DNA of 64,000 bases, from assembly GCF_003385115.1 (NCBI RefSeq), contig NZ_QUNI01000001.1:372001-436000 (forward strand), given 5' to 3'. Origin of the DNA: Flavobacterium aquicola (GTDB lineage Bacteria; Bacteroidota; Bacteroidia; Flavobacteriales; Flavobacteriaceae). The position numbers were made by a program, and so were the translations under genes. The notes beneath the pieces are model-generated. The model made no database searches, had not been told where the DNA came from, and was given only the letters and a program-made list of their open reading frames with translations. Positions 44,182 through 54,765 of this stretch are shown here, piece by piece (positions within the stretch are counted from its first letter, which is position 1; every line of letters begins with the position of its first letter).

Positions 44182-45660
44182 TTAATACCCAGGATTTTGA
44201 CTCCAATTACCAGCTGAAAATTGAATTTCCTGTAAAGGGATTGGGAATAATTCATTTTTACCAGCTTTAAAACCAGTGATGGCAGCAGCCGCTTTTCCTG
44301 TTCGGACCAAATCAAAAAATCGGAAACCTTCTCCAACAAATTCAGCTCTTCTTTCTTTCCAAATTACATCGGTTAATGCAGCCCCAACAGAAGTTATTCT
44401 GTGATTAGTATCTCCAAAAGCACGATCTCTTACCTGATTTAAATAACCTAAAGCTTTATTATCGTTTATTCCTCCGCGATTAAGAGCTTCAGCAGCCATT
44501 AACAAAACATCTGCATAACGGATTGCTCTGTAATTATTAGGATTTGTTAAATTCAAATCACCTGCAGCCTCACCGCTCCTAACTCTTGGCAAATATTTTT
44601 GATTAAAGTAACCTGTATCCTCATTTCCTTTACCATAGGTCGCATTATTTGCAGCTGCCCACGCAGCAATATCCAGCAAGGAAGCATCTAATCTTGAATC
44701 TCCTATTTCAAATGAATTGTAAGTTTCTTCCGTTGGCACATTGAAACTAAATCCAGATGTATATTTTGGTCCTGTGTAGTTTCTAACACCGCTAAATCCA
44801 ACAGCCACATTCCCCTCACTACATTGCAGACACCCAAAACCGGCACCTTCCACATCAGTATACTGTACTTCAAAAATCGATTCTGGTCCATTCTCTCCAG
44901 CCATTTCAAAAATCGAAGCATAATCATTAACTAAAGAATATTTTGAAGATGTAATTACCTGCTCTAAAGCAGCAGCGGCTTCTGAAAATTTATTTTGATA
45001 TAAATATGCCTTTCCTAATAAAGCAAGAGCCGCCCCCTTTGTAACTCTTCCAGTCTGCGAAGCATCAGGCGATAAATTAGCCACAGCATAAATCAAATCT
45101 GCTTCAATTGATGCGTATACTTCCGGAACCGAAGAACGTGGTATCTTTGTCTCATCTCCTGGAACAAATCTTTTATCACCATTCAATGGAATTCCTCCGA
45201 ACCATTTTACTAATTCGAAGTGATAATACGCTCTAAGAAAACGAGTTTCAGCAATTATTTGGTTCTTTCCTTCAAAATCAATTTTATCTTTAAACTCTAG
45301 AATATAGTTCGCTCTTTGAACACCCCCAAACATCCAATCCCAAAGATTTTTTAGATTATCATTTACTGGTGTATGAATCATATCGTCAATCTGCTGAAAA
45401 CCTATTACATCTGTAGGACTCTCTCCTCCTGCTAAGGTATTGTCTGAAGCAATTTCTCCCATCAATACATTAATATAGGTAGATTGAAGAGGATCATAAA
45501 CTGCTATTAAAGCTTTATCATAATCTTCCTTAGCATTGAAAAAATTCTCTGAATCGATTGAATATTCAACATCACGATCTACAAAACTATCACTGCACGA
45601 AACCAAAACTGCAGAAAAAAGTGTCATACAGATAACTGTACTATATATATACTTCTTCAT
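44182..45660 (-). CDS. susD-like: SusD/RagB-family outer-membrane glycan-binding lipoprotein
   Basis: A 492-residue lipoprotein (VLVSCSDS, Cys22) that forms the lid on the SusC barrel. Typical features are TPR-like helices around AETRFLRAYYHFELVKWFGGIPL, the ALLGKAYLYQNKFSEAA segment, and the C-terminal YRAIRYADVLLMAAEALNR and WKERRAEFVGEGFRFFDLVR blocks. It lies 10 nt after SusC. It binds glycan fragments and passes them to SusC. Confidence 0.96.
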   Translation of the reverse strand: MKKYIYSTVICMTLFSAVLVSCSDSFVDRDVEYSIDSENFFNAKEDYDKALIAVYDPLQSTYINVLMGEIASDNTLAGGESPTDVIGFQQIDDMIHTPVNDNLKNLWDWMFGGVQRANYILEFKDKIDFEGKNQIIAETRFLRAYYHFELVKWFGGIPLNGDKRFVPGDETKIPRSSVPEVYASIEADLIYAVANLSPDASQTGRVTKGAALALLGKAYLYQNKFSEAAAALEQVITSSKYSLVNDYASIFEMAGENGPESIFEVQYTDVEGAGFGCLQCSEGNVAVGFSGVRNYTGPKYTSGFSFNVPTEETYNSFEIGDSRLDASLLDIAAWAAANNATYGKGNEDTGYFNQKYLPRVRSGEAAGDLNLTNPNNYRAIRYADVLLMAAEALNRGGINDNKALGYLNQVRDRAFGDTNHRITSVGAALTDVIWKERRAEFVGEGFRFFDLVRTGKAAAAITGFKAGKNELFPIPLQEIQFSAGNWSQNPGY

Positions 45661-45670
45661 TTTTTACTTA

Positions 45671-48600
45671 TTAAAAATTAACATTTACACCTAACAAATA
45701 AGTTCTTGGAATTGGGTAAAAACCGTAATCGATTCCCCCTCCAATAGGAGCTCCACTAGAAGCACCCGGATCATATCCCTTGTATTTTGTAAAAGTGTAC
45801 AAATTATTAGCTCCTAGGTAAACTCTAAATTTAGATACTCCCGCCTTTTCAAAATATTTAGAATCTACAGAATAACCCAACTGTATATTTTGAATACGTA
45901 CAAAAGAAGCGTCTTCAACAAAATAATCAGAAAAAACATTATTTGAAGTTGCACTTGTAGTAACTCTAGGCACTGTATTGCTTGTACCCTCACCTGTCCA
46001 TCTGTCAAGAACATAATCCAAATGATTTACATCGGTAAGTGTTCTTTCATAATTTCTTACCATTTCATTTCCAATTGAGGCAAATGCATAAGCTACAAAA
46101 TCAAAATTTTTATAATCTAACTGCAGATTGAATCCCATAGTAGATGCAGCAATTGGACCGCCTATATTTGTCTTATCTGAGGTATTGATTATACCATCTC
46201 CATTGACATCAACATAACGAATATCTCCTGCTTGAGCTTCGGCACCGAGAGCAATTTGAGAAGGAGCAGCATCTACTTCGGCTTGGTTCTGAAAAATTCC
46301 ATTGGTTTTGTAACCGTAGAAATACCCCATTGGTTTTCCTACCTGCATTCTTGAAGGAGCAGGCTGACCTACTCCAAATGCACCGCCTTCATAGAATCCC
46401 GTTCCATTATTTACTGCGGTCACTTCATTTTGAATGAAAGTCACATTATATCCTAAACTCAGAGAAAGTTTATTTGCAAATGTATTTTTATAATCCACAG
46501 CAAACTCAATACCTGAGTTTCTAACTGTTCCTGCATTGATTGTTGGTGACTGTGCTCCAGGAGCTCCTGCTCCCAAAGTACCAGAAACAGGAATATATGG
46601 AATCAAAAGGTCGTTTCTAGTATCAATAAAATAATCAGCTACAATATTAATCTTGTTCTGAAACATTTTAAGATCCACACCAACATCAAACTTTTTAGCT
46701 TCTTCCCATTTCAAGCTTGGATTTGGAATTTGACCCGAAGCTAAACCGCTAACAATAGAACCATTAAATACGTAAGTTGCTTCACCATTTAATAAAGAAT
46801 TATAACCATTGTTTGGGATTTGATCATTTCCTAACACTCCATAACTTCCTCTAAATTTTAAAAAATTTACAAATCCCTCATTTCCTCCAAAGAAATTTTC
46901 ATCAGAAATAATCCATCCCAAAGTCATTGATGGAAAATAAGCAACTGTATTAGCAGGACCAAACTTAGTTGACGAATCACGTCTCAGCATGGCAGACAAA
47001 AGATATTTTCCTTTAAAATCATATTGAGCTCTGGCAAAATAGGATAATCTTCTTTCATCATAAACATAAGAAGTATTTGGTGCTGTTGTTGGCAATCCGA
47101 TCGCTAATTTAAGATCGGCATAATCCCATGAATTATAAGGAACGTCATAACCAGTCGCGTAAAGCCCATTTCCAAATTCTTTATAAATAGTTGTACCTAA
47201 CGTCCCTACTAAATTATGATTTCCTATTTTCTTAGAATAAGTACCATAGAAATCAAGAGAATAACTATTGTCAAAAACAGCACTTTGAGTTACAGAACTT
47301 CTATTAACATTGAAAACTTTACCATTTCCATAATCTAATTGTTTTGCAAAAGTACGAGATTGTCCATTTTGAGTGTTAAAACCAAATGCCCCAGATACTA
47401 CAAACGCATCTGTCAATTTATAATCCAATCCAAGATTCCCATTAAACTTACTTAATTCATATTCATTATAGGTATTCTCTATTTGGGCTAATGGATTAAT
47501 AATTTCAAATCCTAATCCAGTAGTACTTGGCACTAACGAATAATTTCCATAGATATCATACGGGCTTTGTGTAGCAGGCACATTCAAAGCATTAAATAAA
47601 ACAGATCCTAATCCATTATCATTTAAAGTTTTTCGAGCCTGATTCGTATAAATTACATTGGTCTTTAATTTCAGCTTATCCGAAACATCTGCACCAAAAG
47701 ATATACGAGCAGTATTTCTTGAGAAACCAGATTTGTCGTCTCCAATTATTCCATCCTGCTCTAGATGTGAAGCACTAGCTGAATAATTGGCTTTATCAAA
47801 ACCACCCGAGATAGACAAATCATAATTGATGATTGGTGCCGGGTTTAATATCTCTTTTTGCCAATTAGTTCCCTCGCCTAGTCCAGAAACATTAGGATAT
47901 GGCAGACTTTTACCGCCATTTGCATAACTTTCATTTAATAACAAAGCATATTCAGTAGCATTCAGTACTGGCAATACCCTGCTCGCTTCCTGAATACCTG
48001 TTGATGAATTAAAAGAAATTTTTGGTTTGGAATTTCTTTTACCTTTTTTAGTAGTTACGAGAATAATTCCATTAGCTCCTATTGTTCCATAAATAGCTGC
48101 TTGAGCATCTTTTAAAACAGTAAGCGATTCAATATCATTAGGACTTAGAGTACTCAAATCTCCTTGATATCCATCGATAATTGCTACAGGTTTATTTTCT
48201 CCATTCGTTGCAATACCTCGAATACGCACACTAATATCAGCTCCCGGAGCGCCACCCACTGTAGTAACATTAACTCCTGCTACCGTTCCCTGCAAAGCTT
48301 GTTCTATCTTTACAGGTCGTATCGCATCAATTGTTTTACTATCGACTACACTTACAGCTCCTGTAACTTGCTTTTTAGTTACGCTTCCATAACCAATCAC
48401 AACAACTTCATTCAATGTCTTAGCTTCATCTACCATATTGATTATTATGTTAGAATCGCCCGCATTGACAACATACTCCGTTGATTTGTAACCTACATAG
48501 GTAACTAACAGAATATTTCCAGCTGAAACCCCTTTTATGGTGAACTTCCCGTCAAAATCTGTCGACACTGAATTCCCAGAATTCTTGTCTTTGATATTCA

Positions 48601-48718
48601 CGCCAAACAAGGGTAAACCTGTACTTCGTTCTTTTACTGTTCCTGCAAGATCCTTTTTTTGGGCAAACCCAAAAGCTGAAAAAAGCAAAAAGATAATTAA
48701 TAAATGTTTTGACTTCAT
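45671..48718 (-). CDS. susC-like: SusC-family TonB-dependent glycan transporter
   Basis: A 1015-residue outer-membrane barrel. Signal peptide (FGFAQ), CarboxypepD_reg domain (about 25-100, TGLPLFGVNI, GKFTIKGV), then the plug with GYGSVTKKQVTGAVS, ALQGTVAGV, and RIRGIATNG. The barrel ends with an aromatic final strand (LLGVNVNF). It takes up oligosaccharides with energy from TonB-ExbBD. First gene of the operon; the promoter shows a TAnnTTTG box and two AAATCGTAA repeats 42 bp apart upstream of it. Confidence 0.97.
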   Translation of the reverse strand: MKSKHLLIIFLLFSAFGFAQKKDLAGTVKERSTGLPLFGVNIKDKNSGNSVSTDFDGKFTIKGVSAGNILLVTYVGYKSTEYVVNAGDSNIIINMVDEAKTLNEVVVIGYGSVTKKQVTGAVSVVDSKTIDAIRPVKIEQALQGTVAGVNVTTVGGAPGADISVRIRGIATNGENKPVAIIDGYQGDLSTLSPNDIESLTVLKDAQAAIYGTIGANGIILVTTKKGKRNSKPKISFNSSTGIQEASRVLPVLNATEYALLLNESYANGGKSLPYPNVSGLGEGTNWQKEILNPAPIINYDLSISGGFDKANYSASASHLEQDGIIGDDKSGFSRNTARISFGADVSDKLKLKTNVIYTNQARKTLNDNGLGSVLFNALNVPATQSPYDIYGNYSLVPSTTGLGFEIINPLAQIENTYNEYELSKFNGNLGLDYKLTDAFVVSGAFGFNTQNGQSRTFAKQLDYGNGKVFNVNRSSVTQSAVFDNSYSLDFYGTYSKKIGNHNLVGTLGTTIYKEFGNGLYATGYDVPYNSWDYADLKLAIGLPTTAPNTSYVYDERRLSYFARAQYDFKGKYLLSAMLRRDSSTKFGPANTVAYFPSMTLGWIISDENFFGGNEGFVNFLKFRGSYGVLGNDQIPNNGYNSLLNGEATYVFNGSIVSGLASGQIPNPSLKWEEAKKFDVGVDLKMFQNKINIVADYFIDTRNDLLIPYIPVSGTLGAGAPGAQSPTINAGTVRNSGIEFAVDYKNTFANKLSLSLGYNVTFIQNEVTAVNNGTGFYEGGAFGVGQPAPSRMQVGKPMGYFYGYKTNGIFQNQAEVDAAPSQIALGAEAQAGDIRYVDVNGDGIINTSDKTNIGGPIAASTMGFNLQLDYKNFDFVAYAFASIGNEMVRNYERTLTDVNHLDYVLDRWTGEGTSNTVPRVTTSATSNNVFSDYFVEDASFVRIQNIQLGYSVDSKYFEKAGVSKFRVYLGANNLYTFTKYKGYDPGASSGAPIGGGIDYGFYPIPRTYLLGVNVNF

Positions 48719-48745
48719 AATTTATAAGTTTTAGTTAGTGAATTA

Positions 48746-48820
48746 CAAACATATTATGAAGCGTTAAAGAAATCGTAAAAAGAACCTCAACAAAAAATAT
48801 ACAATTTAAAAAAATCGTAA
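48746..48820 (-). promoter_or_regulatory. susC promoter with two direct repeats upstream
   Basis: On the minus strand the -7 box TATGTTTG lies at 48746-48753. The sequence TTACGATTT (plus-strand AAATCGTAA) occurs at 48770-48778 and 48812-48820, centres exactly 42 bp apart, or about four helical turns. The nearer copy sits where the -33 box should be, and no TTG is present there, as expected of an activator-dependent promoter. Confidence 0.5.
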
Positions 48821-48893
48821 TTTAATTATCAATATCGCATAAAAAACTAAAGAAACTTAAAGAAATCAGGACTCTTTATTTCTATATAAAACA

Positions 48894-48928
48894 TAAAAAA
48901 ACCACAACAATAACATTAATGTTGTGGT
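48894..48928 (-). terminator. Terminator of the locus regulator gene
   Basis: ACCACAACA (48901-48909) pairs with TGTTGTGGT (48920-48928). The A-run at 48895-48900 gives the U-tract on the minus strand. It separates the regulator from the susC promoter. Confidence 0.85.
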
Positions 48929-48962
48929 GATGTATAGGTGATTTTTTAAAATAGAGAGAGAC

Positions 48963-51764
48963 CTATACCTCCATAATATACTCAACTAAGCCTTGCTCAT
49001 GCGTTAAATCCATTTTTTTACGCAAACGATATCTTTTTATCTCAACACTGCGAACTGATATATTAAATAGAGGAGCTACTTCCTTAGATGAAAGATTCAA
49101 TCTTAAATATGCGCAGAGTCTCAAATCATTTGGAGTCAAAGAAGGATGTGCCAATTTAATCCTCTTCAAAAAGTCCTTATCTGCACTATCAAAAGCTTCT
49201 TTAAAAATACTCCAGGAATCTTCTTCTGTAATATTTTTATTAATAGTGGTAATTACCGATTTTACATTACTAACCCCGCTTTCAGACGTTTTCTTTAAAT
49301 CATCTTTAATGAAAGCCAATAATTCATTCTTACTATTTAAACTCATTGTAGAAACAGCCAATTCTCTATTTTTTGAATCGACATCTTGAGAAAGCTGTTC
49401 ATTTTTCAATTTCATTAACTGCTTTTCATTTTCTAGCCCTTGAATTTCCAGCAGTAAATTATTTTCTTCGATCAGCTTTTCCCTTTGCTTGCGGTAATAA
49501 TTTAAATATGCTTTATTTATAAAATGACCCGCACTTAGAAATAATAAAAAATAAATTATAACGGCAAGATTTGTATTATACCACGGTTTTGAGATTGTAA
49601 AATTATAAGCGGCGATATTTTGCAAAGTAGTATTAGCAAAATTTGCCCTTACTTTGAATTTATAATCTCCAGGAGGAAGATTCTTAAAATTGACCGTTGT
49701 CTTCGAGTTCCAGTCGCTCCATTCATCTTGAAAACCTTCTAATAAATACTGGTATTCGGCATTGATGTACTTATTATATTCTGGAACAGTATAGCCAAAG
49801 GTGATATTGTTTTCGTCGTATGCAAAACTTCCTTCTTCATTGATGGCGAAGTTTATAGTTTCTTCATTTAATTTATTAGCCCCAACATTCGTTATTCCAA
49901 CTAAATAACTTTTAAAACTCATATCATTAATATTGATGGAATAGAAACCATCTGTAGTTCCTATCAAATACTCAGAATTGGATGTTTGAGATATATTTTC
50001 AAAACCCAGCATAGAATTTGTTAATGAGGATGGAATCGGAATTACATTTTTCCTAAACTGACTGCTTAATTTACTTAACGAAAAATAATGAATATAATTT
50101 TTGGAGAACAGCCAGATTTTATTGGAATCATCTACAATTAATTTACCAGATGTATACTCGTCTTTTTCAAATACTGAACTTAGTAATTGATCTTTATTGA
50201 ATTGCTTTGTTTTGAGGTTTAATTTAAAAATCCCTTCCTTATAAGCATAATAAATTTGATTATTAAATTTAATTAAACTAGAATATCTTCCTTTTGCAGG
50301 ATTAGAATAGGCTGTAAACGAACTAGCTTTCGACAATGTATTATCCAGCTGAAATCTAAAAATGCCTTTATATTCGTGGCTCACATAAATTTCCTGTGAA
50401 TCTGTGACCTCAAAATAGCGAGAAGAATAATTAAATCCTTTTATTTTATTTCTAAAAACCCATTGATCATTTACTTTTTCCAGTACCGATATTCCATAAT
50501 AATTCCCCTGGAGCAGCATGTTTTCATGCTTTGGCATGGGTTCAAATTTCCAAGTCCCAGACTGAGAAAAAATACATTTGGCTGATCCGTCGTTAATAAT
50601 AAAAGTTCCTGTATCGTGCCCGCAAAATAGGGTTCCTTTGTACATAAATAAAGACCAAACCTGCCCCTTAGTGCCTGCAATAAACTTAAAATCATCTTTA
50701 GTTTTATAATTTTTATAAAATAATCCCTGATTAGTCCCAACATACAATTTCCCATTATGCAATTTCGTTGTATAAACGGTTCCCAAAGCCCCCGTATCAT
50801 CAGTATAACTCTGAATTGGGGATTGCAAATTGATACAGTTTATTCCATTATCAAGGCCAACCCAAAGATTATTATCCACATCTTCAAATAATGATAAAGC
50901 GGTATTGTTACTTAACCCTTTATTTTGAGAAATATGGTATTTCAATTTTCCTTCTTTAGTCAAAATAAAAACACCGTGAGAAACAGTTCCCACTGCATAG
51001 CTTCCATCCGAAAGTATTAAACTGCTATAAACACTGCTGGTTTCAATCTTTGAATCAGCTTCGGTGATAAACTTAGATACCGCTGTTCCTATTATTTTAT
51101 AATAACCATTCAGCTGAGTTTGAATAAGCAGCCCTTCAGATATCGCAAAAACATTTATAATTCTATTGTTTTTTAATATCGGACTACTGGAAACTAAATG
51201 TGCTTTCCCGCTTTGCAATTCAAACAATCCTCCATTTACAGTTTGAAAATAAATGGAATTACTCGTCTCGTATGACTTTGTAATAGTACTGTCAGGAGTA
51301 ATTATTTTGAATGTTCTTAGTTTAGTATCATAAATATATATACGATTTAAGGATTGAAAAATCACCCATTGGTCATAATTCAAAATATTCCAAAAATGTT
51401 CGTCATCCAAGATTTTACCTTTAATGGATTCACTAAGCGAAGTATATTTTAAGCTGCCGTTGGACTGTCTTGTCCAAAAACCAAATTCCATATAACAGCC
51501 GGTATAAATACGATTATCGATCACTTTTACAGACCTGATAATTGTTTCATTCGGAGAAGCATACAATTGCCAATTAGAACCATTAAACTCCAGAAGCCCC
51601 TCATTATTAGCAAAAAAAACGTATTGGTTTTGCGATTGCGAGATCATCCAATTTTGATTTGCCGCTCCATATAAATTTGGAGTATACTTAACAATTGGTG
51701 GAAGTTCCTGTGAAAAAACATTTGCACACAGAAAAAATAACAGAAAAGTAATTTTTGTTTTCAA
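48963..51764 (-). CDS. Beta-propeller sensor with Y_Y_Y domain and LuxR-type DNA-binding domain (locus regulator)
   Basis: A 933-residue one-component membrane regulator. Signal peptide or first helix (to about residue 18), a long propeller sensor in the periplasm (about 25-640, blades such as EDVDNNLWVGLDNGI), a Y_Y_Y-type immunoglobulin domain (about 650-725, PPGDYKFKVRA), and a membrane helix (733-752). A coiled coil (about 758-820) and a LuxR-like HTH at 876-933 follow (SSKEVAPLFNISVRSVEIKRYRLRKKM). It lacks kinase and receiver domains, so ligand binding should signal directly to DNA through dimerisation. It lies just upstream of susC on the same strand and probably activates it. Confidence 0.9.
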   Translation of the reverse strand: MKTKITFLLFFLCANVFSQELPPIVKYTPNLYGAANQNWMISQSQNQYVFFANNEGLLEFNGSNWQLYASPNETIIRSVKVIDNRIYTGCYMEFGFWTRQSNGSLKYTSLSESIKGKILDDEHFWNILNYDQWVIFQSLNRIYIYDTKLRTFKIITPDSTITKSYETSNSIYFQTVNGGLFELQSGKAHLVSSSPILKNNRIINVFAISEGLLIQTQLNGYYKIIGTAVSKFITEADSKIETSSVYSSLILSDGSYAVGTVSHGVFILTKEGKLKYHISQNKGLSNNTALSLFEDVDNNLWVGLDNGINCINLQSPIQSYTDDTGALGTVYTTKLHNGKLYVGTNQGLFYKNYKTKDDFKFIAGTKGQVWSLFMYKGTLFCGHDTGTFIINDGSAKCIFSQSGTWKFEPMPKHENMLLQGNYYGISVLEKVNDQWVFRNKIKGFNYSSRYFEVTDSQEIYVSHEYKGIFRFQLDNTLSKASSFTAYSNPAKGRYSSLIKFNNQIYYAYKEGIFKLNLKTKQFNKDQLLSSVFEKDEYTSGKLIVDDSNKIWLFSKNYIHYFSLSKLSSQFRKNVIPIPSSLTNSMLGFENISQTSNSEYLIGTTDGFYSININDMSFKSYLVGITNVGANKLNEETINFAINEEGSFAYDENNITFGYTVPEYNKYINAEYQYLLEGFQDEWSDWNSKTTVNFKNLPPGDYKFKVRANFANTTLQNIAAYNFTISKPWYNTNLAVIIYFLLFLSAGHFINKAYLNYYRKQREKLIEENNLLLEIQGLENEKQLMKLKNEQLSQDVDSKNRELAVSTMSLNSKNELLAFIKDDLKKTSESGVSNVKSVITTINKNITEEDSWSIFKEAFDSADKDFLKRIKLAHPSLTPNDLRLCAYLRLNLSSKEVAPLFNISVRSVEIKRYRLRKKMDLTHEQGLVEYIMEV

Positions 51765-51916
51765 ATGAGATGCGGTATTTAGATTAGTGACTGATTATGA
51801 ATAAAAAATTCATCCATACAGATTAAAAAATAGTAATTTAATGCAATCACAACTATTATTAAAATACAAATTGAAAAACAAAAATAGACTAAAAATCGAA
51901 TTTTTGATTATAATTC

Positions 51917-51951
51917 TTTGGGCATTCTCAGATCAAAATTGAGTACTTTTG
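51917..51951 (+). promoter_or_regulatory. uvrA promoter
   Basis: TTTG (51917-51920) and TACTTTTG (51944-51951) are 23 nt apart. The predicted start is near 51958, 12 nt before the ATG. No SOS-type palindrome was recognised. Confidence 0.5.
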
Positions 51952-51969
51952 TAGAAATTCATTTTTAGT

Positions 51970-54765
51970 ATGTCAATTGATATTTCCACACTCGACCCGA
52001 AAAAAAACATCATCATAAAAGGAGCACAAGTACATAATTTAAAAAATGTAGACGTAGCAATTCCTAGAAACAAACTCGTTGTTATAACAGGACTTTCAGG
52101 TTCTGGAAAATCCAGTTTAGCATTCGATACCTTATATGCCGAAGGACAGCGCCGTTATGTAGAAAGTTTATCTTCGTATGCCAGACAGTTCTTAGGCAGA
52201 TTAGATAAACCAAAAGTAGAATATATTAAAGGAATTGCACCTGCTATTGCTATTGAGCAAAAAGTAAATACAACCAATGCACGTTCAACCGTAGGAACTT
52301 CGACCGAAATATACGATTACATAAAACTGCTGTTTGCCAGAATTGGAAGAACCTACTCTCCTGTATCTGGACAAGAAGTCAAAAAAAACACAGTTACTGA
52401 TGTTGTTTCCGCTGTAAAAGATCTTGAACTTGACAGCAAATGGCTGCTCCTAGCTCCTATTCATCTCGAAGAAGGAAGACAATTAGAAGAAAAACTAAAA
52501 GTATTGCTGCAGCAAGGATTTGCAAGAATTTTGGTTAATAATGATATGGTTCGTTTAGATGATTTCACTTTGGAAGAACAGCATTCATTAGACCACAAAG
52601 ACATTCTGCTTATTATTGACCGAATTATTGTTAAAGACGAAGAGGAATTTTACAACCGATTATCTGATGCTGTGCAGACTGCTTTCTTTGAAGGAAAAGG
52701 AATCTGTTATTTACAAGAATTAAATTCAGATAAAAGACTTTCATTTTCTAATAATTTTGAATTAGACGGAATCACTTTCCTAGAACCAAATGTTCATTTA
52801 TTTAGCTTCAACAATCCATATGGTGCCTGCCCTGCTTGTGAAGGATATGGAAATATTATAGGAATTGATAGTGATTTAGTTATTCCAAACACTTCTCTTT
52901 CTGTATTTGAAAATGCCATTTTTCCATGGCGAGGCGAAAGCATGAGCTGGTTCCGAGATGAATTGGTAAATCATGCCTATAAATTTGATTTTCCGATTCA
53001 CAAACCTTTCTTTCAGCTTACCGAAGAACAAAAGGATATCATTTGGACAGGAAATAAATATTTTCAAGGACTTAATGCTTTTTTTAAAGAACTCGAAGAA
53101 AAAAATTATAAGATTCAAAACCGAGTAATGCTTTCGCGTTATAGAGGAAAAACGAAATGTCATGTCTGCAAAGGAAAACGTCTCAGAGCCGAAGCCTCTT
53201 ATGTAAAAATAAATGGAAAAACGGTTTCTGATCTAGTTGATTTACCAATCAAACATTTAATTGAATTTTTCAAAAACATTAATCTTGATGAGTATGAAAA
53301 ACAAATTGCTAAACGATTATTAATAGAAATCAACAATCGGCTTTCCTTTCTATCCGAAGTTGGACTGAATTATCTCACTTTAAACAGAAACTCATCAACA
53401 CTTTCTGGAGGAGAATCCCAACGTATTAATTTGGCTACCTCACTAGGAAGCAGTCTCGTTGGATCCATGTACATACTAGATGAACCAAGTATTGGTTTAC
53501 ACCCAAAAGATACTGAGCGTTTAATAAAAGTGCTTATATCATTGCGTGATTTAGGGAATACAGTGATTGTAGTCGAGCATGATGAGGATATTATGAAAGC
53601 TGCCGACATGATTATCGATATTGGCCCCGAAGCCGGAACACATGGAGGAAATCTTGTCGCACAAGGCACTTATGACGAGATCTTAAAATCAAGTTCGCTT
53701 ACAGCTAAATATTTAAATGGCGAACTAGAAATTACTGTTCCGAAGAAAAGACGGTCATCTAAAAATTTCATTGAAATAAAAGGTGCCAGAGAGAATAATT
53801 TACAAAATATAGATGTAAAAATTCCTCTTGATGTTTTAACTGTAATTACAGGAGTTTCGGGCAGCGGAAAAAGTACGCTAGTGAAGAAAATTCTTTTTCC
53901 TGCTATGCAAAAAAAGTTAGACAATGCAGGTGAAAAGGCAGGCCAGTTTACTGAATTATTAGGGTCTTTTTCACATATAAAACATATAGAATATGTTGAT
54001 CAAAATCCAATAGGCAGAAGTTCCAGATCGAATCCTGTTACTTACATCAAAGCCTATGACGATATTCGTGAATTATATGCAAAAGAAAAACTTTCTAAAG
54101 TAAGAGGATACCAAGCCAAACATTTCTCATTCAATGTTGATGGAGGAAGATGTGAAACCTGCAAAGGAGAAGGATCCATAAACGTAGAAATGGTTTTCAT
54201 GGCAGATGTTCAATTGCCATGCGAAACCTGTAACGGAAAACGTTTCAAAAAAGAAGTACTAGAAGTATTTTTTGATGGCAAAAACATCAATGACATCTTA
54301 ACGATGACTATTGATGATTCTATTGCTTTCTTTGAAAAAAACAAGCAGACAAAAATCACGCAAAAACTACAGCCTTTGCAGGATGTTGGCTTGGGTTATG
54401 TACAATTAGGCCAATCCTCTTCTACACTTTCCGGCGGTGAAGCGCAGCGTATCAAACTTGCCTCTTTTTTGGTCAAAGGAACTATTAAAGAAAAAGCCCT
54501 TTTTGTTTTCGATGAACCTACAACAGGATTGCATTTTCATGATATTAAAAAATTAATGGCTTCTTTTGATGCTCTGATCGAAAAGGGACATTCTATTCTG
54601 GTAATAGAACACAATCTTGATTTAATCAAATGTGCCGACTGGGTAATTGATCTTGGTCCCGAAGGAGGAGAGAACGGCGGATTACTGCTTGCAAAAGGAA
54701 CTCCAGAAGAAATTGTAAAAGACAAAAAATCTATCACGGCAAAATATTTAAAAGAAAAACTCTAG
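51970..54765 (+). CDS. uvrA: UvrABC excinuclease subunit A
   Basis: A DNA-damage recognition ATPase that loads UvrB onto lesions. The 931 residues are the normal length. It has two ABC-type ATPase halves. Walker A motifs are GLSGSGKSS (41-49) and GVSGSGKST, and the signatures are [12 protein letters not shown] and [12 protein letters not shown]. Zinc-finger cysteines are seen in CPACEGYGN and CHVCKGKRL for the first half, and in CETCKGEGS and CETCNGKRF for the second. It has its own promoter and terminator and no uvrB next to it. Confidence 0.98.
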   Translation: MSIDISTLDPKKNIIIKGAQVHNLKNVDVAIPRNKLVVITGLSGSGKSSLAFDTLYAEGQRRYVESLSSYARQFLGRLDKPKVEYIKGIAPAIAIEQKVNTTNARSTVGTSTEIYDYIKLLFARIGRTYSPVSGQEVKKNTVTDVVSAVKDLELDSKWLLLAPIHLEEGRQLEEKLKVLLQQGFARILVNNDMVRLDDFTLEEQHSLDHKDILLIIDRIIVKDEEEFYNRLSDAVQTAFFEGKGICYLQELNSDKRLSFSNNFELDGITFLEPNVHLFSFNNPYGACPACEGYGNIIGIDSDLVIPNTSLSVFENAIFPWRGESMSWFRDELVNHAYKFDFPIHKPFFQLTEEQKDIIWTGNKYFQGLNAFFKELEEKNYKIQNRVMLSRYRGKTKCHVCKGKRLRAEASYVKINGKTVSDLVDLPIKHLIEFFKNINLDEYEKQIAKRLLIEINNRLSFLSEVGLNYLTLNRNSSTLSGGESQRINLATSLGSSLVGSMYILDEPSIGLHPKDTERLIKVLISLRDLGNTVIVVEHDEDIMKAADMIIDIGPEAGTHGGNLVAQGTYDEILKSSSLTAKYLNGELEITVPKKRRSSKNFIEIKGARENNLQNIDVKIPLDVLTVITGVSGSGKSTLVKKILFPAMQKKLDNAGEKAGQFTELLGSFSHIKHIEYVDQNPIGRSSRSNPVTYIKAYDDIRELYAKEKLSKVRGYQAKHFSFNVDGGRCETCKGEGSINVEMVFMADVQLPCETCNGKRFKKEVLEVFFDGKNINDILTMTIDDSIAFFEKNKQTKITQKLQPLQDVGLGYVQLGQSSSTLSGGEAQRIKLASFLVKGTIKEKALFVFDEPTTGLHFHDIKKLMASFDALIEKGHSILVIEHNLDLIKCADWVIDLGPEGGENGGLLLAKGTPEEIVKDKKSITAKYLKEKL

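Noticed and set aside
48164..48484. 106-codon plus-strand frame antisense to susC
   Set aside because: Low-complexity Ser/Tyr/Asn composition, wholly within the SusC plug region; no promoter or start context.
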